A stretch of DNA of 38,922 nt from an uncultured Lachnospiraceae bacterium. GTDB lineage: Bacteria > Bacillota > Clostridia > Lachnospirales > Lachnospiraceae. The notes below the pieces were generated by a model. The model had not been told where the DNA came from. It saw only the letters and a list, made by a program, of their open reading frames with translations, and made no database searches. The stretch is taken from positions 1 through 38,922 of the forward strand of contig CACZJZ010000022.1 in NCBI GenBank assembly GCA_902781655.1, written 5' to 3'. Below, piece after piece: positions 34,919 to 38,922 of this stretch. Made by a program: the position numbers and the translations under genes. Positions within the stretch are counted from its first letter, which is position 1; each line of letters starts with the position of its first letter.

Positions 34919-35974
34919 TTACCGTTCGTACACGCTCTCTCCCAGCTTCAGATTCGGCATGGCGTTGAGGTCGTACCCGCTCCTTCTGCCGCGCCGGTAT
35001 TCATAATATGCCGCACAGCCGATCATCGCCGCGTTGTCGGTACACAAAATCGGCGGCGGGCAGCAGAACGCAAGGCCATGCTCCGCGCAGGCCTCCTCCA
35101 TCTGACTGCGCAGCGCGGAATTGGACGCCACACCGCCCGCGATTGCAAACTTGCGGATGGTCATGCCCTCCCGACGCAGATTCTCCACGGCCTCCATGGA
35201 ATGTCCGACCAGAACATCCACCACAGCCTGCTGGAACGAGGCCGCGACATCCGGCACAACAATGTGCTCTCCCTTCATATCCTTCTGGTTCAGATAATTC
35301 AGCACTGCCGACTTGATTCCGCTGAACGTGAAATCATACTCCGATCCCGCAACGCGGCCTCTGGGGAATTCGATCGCATGCGGATTCCCCTTCTTCGCCT
35401 CTTTGTCAATCTTCGGCCCGCCGGGATATCCAAGGCCAATGGCGCGTGCCACCTTGTCAAACGCCTCTCCCGCGGCATCGTCCCTCGTCCTGCCCAGAAT
35501 CTGATATTCTCCGTAATCCTTCACCAGCACCAGATGCGTGTGCCCTCCGCTGACCACCAGACAGAGAAAAGGCGGCTCGAGCGACGGATCCGCGATAAAA
35601 TTCGCGCTGATGTGCCCCTCGATGTGATGCACGCCGATCAGCGGCTTCCCGGTCCCAAACGCGATACCCTTCGCCGCGGAGACGCCGATCAGCAGAGCAC
35701 CGACCAGACCCGGGCCGCAGGTCACCGCGATCGCATCCATGTCGTCCAGCGTCCTGCCGGCTGTCTGAAGTGCCGTCCGCACCACCTGATTGATCCGTTC
35801 CGTATGCTTGCGCGACGCGATCTCCGGAACCACTCCGCCATACAGCGTGTGAATGTCAATCTGCGAACTGATTTCATTTGACAGAACCGTCCGCCCGTTC
35901 ACCACCACCGATGCCGCTGTCTCGTCACAGCTTGACTCGATGGCAAGAATGGTAACCTCTTTCTCCGTCTGCAC
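34919..35974 (-). CDS. tsaD: tRNA N6-threonylcarbamoyladenosine transferase subunit
   Basis: A 351-residue ASKHA-fold protein that moves the threonylcarbamoyl group to A37 of ANN-decoding tRNAs, together with TsaB and TsaE. Visible motifs are [27 protein letters not shown], the metal site [19 protein letters not shown] and [13 protein letters not shown]. The GTG at 35974 (reading [13 protein letters not shown]) is taken as start because GAGGAGG lies 7 bases upstream and the rnz stop ends two bases before it. The longer frame upstream covers rnz. It is the last gene of the t6A cluster. Confidence 0.92.
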   Translation of the reverse strand: MQTEKEVTILAIESSCDETAASVVVNGRTVLSNEISSQIDIHTLYGGVVPEIASRKHTERINQVVRTALQTAGRTLDDMDAIAVTCGPGLVGALLIGVSAAKGIAFGTGKPLIGVHHIEGHISANFIADPSLEPPFLCLVVSGGHTHLVLVKDYGEYQILGRTRDDAAGEAFDKVARAIGLGYPGGPKIDKEAKKGNPHAIEFPRGRVAGSEYDFTFSGIKSAVLNYLNQKDMKGEHIVVPDVAASFQQAVVDVLVGHSMEAVENLRREGMTIRKFAIAGGVASNSALRSQMEEACAEHGLAFCCPPPILCTDNAAMIGCAAYYEYRRGRRSGYDLNAMPNLKLGESVYER

Positions 35975-35976
35975 CG

Positions 35977-37165
35977 TCAATCCTCCTCGAATATCAAATC
36001 CACGGAACGCCCGTCCCGCGCGGCGACCGCATGCGGAAAGATCCTCCGCACCTCGTCCATCCCGGTCTCCGGCTTGATCAGCGACGGACTGTAATGCGTC
36101 AGCCACAGCTCCTTCACCGCCGCATCGCGCGCGAGCGCGGCTGCCTCCGAAAACATCATGTGCCGGTGCTCCCTGGCCTTGGCAAGCTTGTCCTCTTCCG
36201 CATACATGCCCTCGCAGATGAACAGATCCGATCCCTGCGCATGTCGCACGATTGACTGGCATGGTCTCGTGTCCGTCGTATATGTCACCTTCAGCCCCCG
36301 CCTCGCCGGCCCCAGGACCATATCCGGTGTCAAAATCCGTGCTTCCTTTCCTTCCGCATTTTCTCCGGAAGAAGCAGCATTTGCGGCTGCCGCCGGAACC
36401 TCCTCCCCCGTCGCGGCGTCAATGCAGGCGCCCTTCTGCAGGCGGTTCCAGTACTTCCGCGGAATGCCGAGCGCCGTGGCGCGCTCCACATCGAACCGCC
36501 CCGTCCGGTCCAGCAGGATCGTGTATCCGTAACAGGTCACATTGTGATTCACCCGGAACGCCTCGATATGAAGATCCTTCAGCAGCGGCGCATCCGGAAT
36601 ATCAACCCAGACCTCAGCACCCGCCGCAATCCTCTGCTTTCCCCGATCCGCGCTGACTGCCGCGCTCTCCTGCTTTCCCCGGTCCGCGCCGGCCGCGCAC
36701 TGCAGGTCCTCCCTGCCAGTTTGTTCGCTGCAGCCCTCCTCCGGCCGGCCGAAGTGAATCGACTCCTCCGCGCTCCCGATCTCATGAAACCGGATCTCGA
36801 AAGGCAGGTCCGGCGCGATCACCCGGAGCGAATTGACCACCCGCTCCAGCCCCTTCGGGCCGATCAGCAGAAGCGGCTCCGTCCGCTCCGCGTTTCCCAT
36901 AGAAAGAAGAAGCCCGGGAAGGCTCCGCGTTTCCCATAGAAAGAAGAAGCCCGGGAAGCCCGCTGATGTGATCCGCATGAAAATGGGTGAAACAGATCAC
37001 ATCGATCGGCTTCGGGCTCCATCCCTTCTTTTTCATCGCCACCTGCGTGCCCTCACCGCAGTCGATGAGAATACTCATTCCATTGTAACGGACCATCAGC
37101 GACGTCAGCCACCGATAGGGCAGCGGCATCATACCTCCGGTTCCGAGAAGTCCGACTTCCAACAT
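35977..37165 (-). pseudogene. rnz: Ribonuclease Z interrupted by a 37-bp tandem duplication
   Basis: The enzyme trims tRNA 3' ends. The start at 37165 ([18 protein letters not shown]) is preceded by GGAG. The metal site [16 protein letters not shown] is intact. After LSMGNAE the frame is lost because bases 36885-36921 are repeated exactly at 36922-36958. With one copy removed, the sequence runs on as [20 protein letters not shown] to the expected end: [33 protein letters not shown] and LTHYSPS. Two inserts rich in Ala, Gly and Glu are present, one with a repeat (ADRGKQESAAVS, ADRGKQRIAAG). In most bacteria that need it rnz is essential, so the duplication is either an error, a minority variant or a very recent mutation. 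Confidence 0.88.
36885..36958. repeat. Exact 37-bp tandem duplication inside rnz
   Basis: The unit GCTCCGCGTTTCCCATAG...GGGAAG occurs twice without a difference, at 36885-36921 and 36922-36958. It adds 37 bp, not a multiple of three, and so shifts the reading frame of rnz. Confidence 0.97.
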
Positions 37166-37216
37166 ATTGATACTCCATGCCGGCGATTGCGGCATCTGTT
37201 CCTTTCACATTGTCAC

Positions 37217-37657
37217 TCAAAATCTAAGCCACTGGATCAGCGCGTCCTCATCCGGCTTTGTATAAAAGTGCGGACGAACGCCCTCCGTCCGGAACCCAAG
37301 TCCCTCATACAGCGCGATCGCCCGCGCGTTGCCGGACCGCACCTCCAGTGTGAAGGCCTGGACGCCCTCCCGCCTGCTGTCAGAAAGCAGCGCCGACAGG
37401 AGCCGCCTCGCGATCCCCTGCCCCTGAAAGGCCGGCTTCACTGCCACATTCGAGATCTGCCCCTCGCCGCAGATTTTGCGTACACCGCACATGCCGAGAA
37501 TGACATTGCCCGACACGGCGACATAATACGCCGCGTACGGCAGCAGCAGCGATTCGTTGTAGTCGGCCGCTGTCCACGGCTCCGAGAAACACAGCTGCTC
37601 AATTTCCACCACGCCCGGAATATCCTCTTTCGACATCCGGCGAATCTGAATATCCAT
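37217..37657 (-). CDS. rimI: Ribosomal-protein-S18-type alanine N-acetyltransferase
   Basis: A 146-residue GNAT-fold acetyltransferase. The acetyl-CoA motif A is visible as ISNVAVKPAFQGQGIARRLL (Q/R-x-x-G-x-A/G), followed by LEVRSGNARAIALYEGLGF, which is characteristic of RimI. The N-terminus IRRMSKEDIPGVVEIEQLCF is typical too. RimI acetylates the N-terminal Ala of ribosomal protein S18, although related enzymes in this gene position may have other targets. It starts three bases after the tsaB stop and belongs to the t6A operon. Confidence 0.9.
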   Translation of the reverse strand: MDIQIRRMSKEDIPGVVEIEQLCFSEPWTAADYNESLLLPYAAYYVAVSGNVILGMCGVRKICGEGQISNVAVKPAFQGQGIARRLLSALLSDSRREGVQAFTLEVRSGNARAIALYEGLGFRTEGVRPHFYTKPDEDALIQWLRF

Positions 37658-37660
37658 CCG

Positions 37661-38434
37661 TTAATCCCTGTGCACCGTCCGGGACGTATCCACTCCGGCC
37701 GCCCGGTCGCGCTCCGCCTGAGAAAGTCTCAGATAATCCGGGCGGAAATCATCCGCATTCACGAGACAGGCATCGCCCTTTTCTCTCCAGAACTGCATCG
37801 CAAGCGCCGCCGTTGAACCGGCGCGCTGCTTTGAAAGATGCGCCGGTGCAAAGGAATACGGTACGCGCATCAGATCGGCAATTTTCTCCCGATAAACCGG
37901 GACGCCGTCTCCGAGAAAAATCACGCTGCTCCCGATGCAATTCAGAATCGAGCAGATTTCCTCGATCGAAATCACGCACTGATCCTTCAGCGTGAGCATC
38001 TGCCACGCGGTCTGACGTCCGCATCCGGCTGTCGCGCACTGGTTGGACTCGTATACCCCGGTGTAAACCTGGCTGCGGCGCGCGTCCATGATCGGACAGA
38101 TCACCTGTTCACTGCCTGTTCCGCAGAGATTCCATGCGATGGACTCCACCGTGGGAACCGGAATGATCGGCCGGTTCAGCGCAAGGGCAAGCCCCTTGGC
38201 TGTCGCCGCGCCAATCCGGATCCCGGTGAAGGAACCAGGCCCCTTCGTCACCGCGATGGCATCCACTGTCTCAAGATCGAGATCGATCATCCGCTTCACC
38301 TCGTCCATCATCGGCACGAGACTCTGCGAGTGTGTCTTCTTATATAAAATGTTGTAATCCGCTACAAGGGTGTCGTCCTCCAGAACCGCCGTGCCGCACA
38401 CCTGCCCGGATGCTTCAATCGCCAGTATTTTCAT
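37661..38434 (-). CDS. tsaB: t6A synthesis protein TsaB
   Basis: A 257-residue ASKHA-fold partner of TsaD. Conserved parts are LAIEASGQVCGTAVLEDD, the THSQSLVPMMDEV segment, AIAVTKGPGSFTGIRIGAAT, and PIMDARRSQVYTGVYE. It forms the TsaB-TsaD core with TsaE and has no transferase activity of its own. Residues about 130-165 (QCATAGCGRQTAWQ and following) diverge and are rich in Cys. The gene follows tsaE after seven bases and precedes rimI by three. Confidence 0.9.
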   Translation of the reverse strand: MKILAIEASGQVCGTAVLEDDTLVADYNILYKKTHSQSLVPMMDEVKRMIDLDLETVDAIAVTKGPGSFTGIRIGAATAKGLALALNRPIIPVPTVESIAWNLCGTGSEQVICPIMDARRSQVYTGVYESNQCATAGCGRQTAWQMLTLKDQCVISIEEICSILNCIGSSVIFLGDGVPVYREKIADLMRVPYSFAPAHLSKQRAGSTAALAMQFWREKGDACLVNADDFRPDYLRLSQAERDRAAGVDTSRTVHRD

Positions 38435-38441
38435 GATTCCT

Positions 38442-38891
38442 TCATTCCTGTATTCCTGTTCCCTGTGCCTCGCTCACGGTGATCCGCCGGACATCCATGC
38501 CCTTCTTCAATTCCTTCTCAATCCGGACCGTTTGCACCTTCGGCGGCAGATCCTCTGCCACCAGGTCCGCCCACTCCACAAGACACACTCCCTGCCCATA
38601 AAGGTATTCGTCAAACCCGACCTCAAACATCTCCTCCGGGTCCTCGATCCGGTACACGTCAAAATGATACAGCGGAAGCCTTCCGCCCTCATAGATCTGC
38701 AGGATCGTAAAAGTAGGTGAATTCACCGGCTCTGTAATGCCAAGCCCTGCTGCAAACCCCTGCGTGAATACCGTTTTCCCCACGCCGAGATCTCCGATCA
38801 GGGCATATACCTCCCCTGCCGCTGCCGCCTGTCCAAACTGCTTTCCCAGCGCGAAGGTCTCTTCCGCGCTGTTCGTCTCATAGACTGCCAT
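38442..38891 (-). CDS. tsaE: t6A synthesis ATPase TsaE
   Basis: A 149-residue P-loop ATPase, the third member of the t6A machinery. The Walker A motif is GDLGVGKTVF. NSPTFTILQIYEG and YHFDVYRIEDPEEM follow, and VCLVEWADLV holds the Walker-B-like region. The ATG at 38891 is preceded by GGGGAGAGG; the frame stays open to the window edge, but without conserved sequence. It is probably the first gene of the tsaE-tsaB-rimI-rnz-tsaD transcript. Confidence 0.91.
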   Translation of the reverse strand: MAVYETNSAEETFALGKQFGQAAAAGEVYALIGDLGVGKTVFTQGFAAGLGITEPVNSPTFTILQIYEGGRLPLYHFDVYRIEDPEEMFEVGFDEYLYGQGVCLVEWADLVAEDLPPKVQTVRIEKELKKGMDVRRITVSEAQGTGIQE

Positions 38892-38922
38892 CGTCCTCTC
38901 TCCCCGCGCTCTGCGCCTCATT

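Overview
The window looks like chromosome of a fairly GC-rich member of the class Clostridia, most like Lachnospiraceae. The reasons are a YesM/YesN-type two-component system beside an LplB/YtcP-type sugar ABC transporter, a SleB-type cell-wall hydrolase, a birA / small unknown gene / dusB cluster, and protein sequences close to Lachnospiraceae types. This is recognition from memory; no search was run. I see no rRNA, tRNA, CRISPR or phage genes.

Layout. 1-2640: the tail of an unknown gene, then a LysR regulator divergent from a two-gene chromate-type transporter. 2682-4490: a clan GH-A glycosidase followed by a wreck in which an IS1380-like transposase remnant is joined to the end of a solute-binding protein. 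4603-18721: a sugar locus on the minus strand. In transcription order it holds a sensor kinase and AraC-type response regulator, a lipoprotein binding protein with its own promoter and terminator, then an operon of two permeases, a Nif3-like protein, a metallo-beta-lactamase-fold hydrolase, three CE1-type esterases and a sucrose phosphorylase. 18751-22813: dusB, a small unknown protein, birA and an ornithine carbamoyltransferase. 23351-28141: a secreted SleB-type hydrolase, proC, an rRNA/tRNA methyltransferase and pfkA. 28287-32751: dnaE and ispD. 33051-34835: a large membrane protein on the plus strand. 34919-38891: the t6A cluster tsaE-tsaB-rimI-rnz-tsaD.

How the sugar locus may work (inference). 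A sugar carrying ester groups is bound outside the cell and imported whole. Cytosolic esterases remove the acyl groups, and sucrose phosphorylase cleaves the freed sucrose to glucose 1-phosphate and fructose. The binding-protein promoter and the permease-operon promoter share one architecture: TTGAAA, 12 bases, TTTTTAAAAG, 20 bases, then a TATAAT/TATACT -10 box. This fits a tandem binding site for the neighbouring response regulator with 21 bp between half-sites.

Two features run through the whole window. First, several conserved genes are broken by duplications or deletions: a 37-bp exact tandem duplication in rnz, two deletions in dnaE, a deletion in pfkA that removes the nucleotide-binding loop, and one missing base in an esterase. 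Breaks in genes expected to be essential make assembly or sequencing error the first explanation. Second, conserved proteins carry Ala/Gly/Ser/acidic inserts, often built from short internal repeats, and intergenic and 3'-end regions carry 38-45 bp tandem duplications. A palindromic element of about 45 bp occurs three times between genes.
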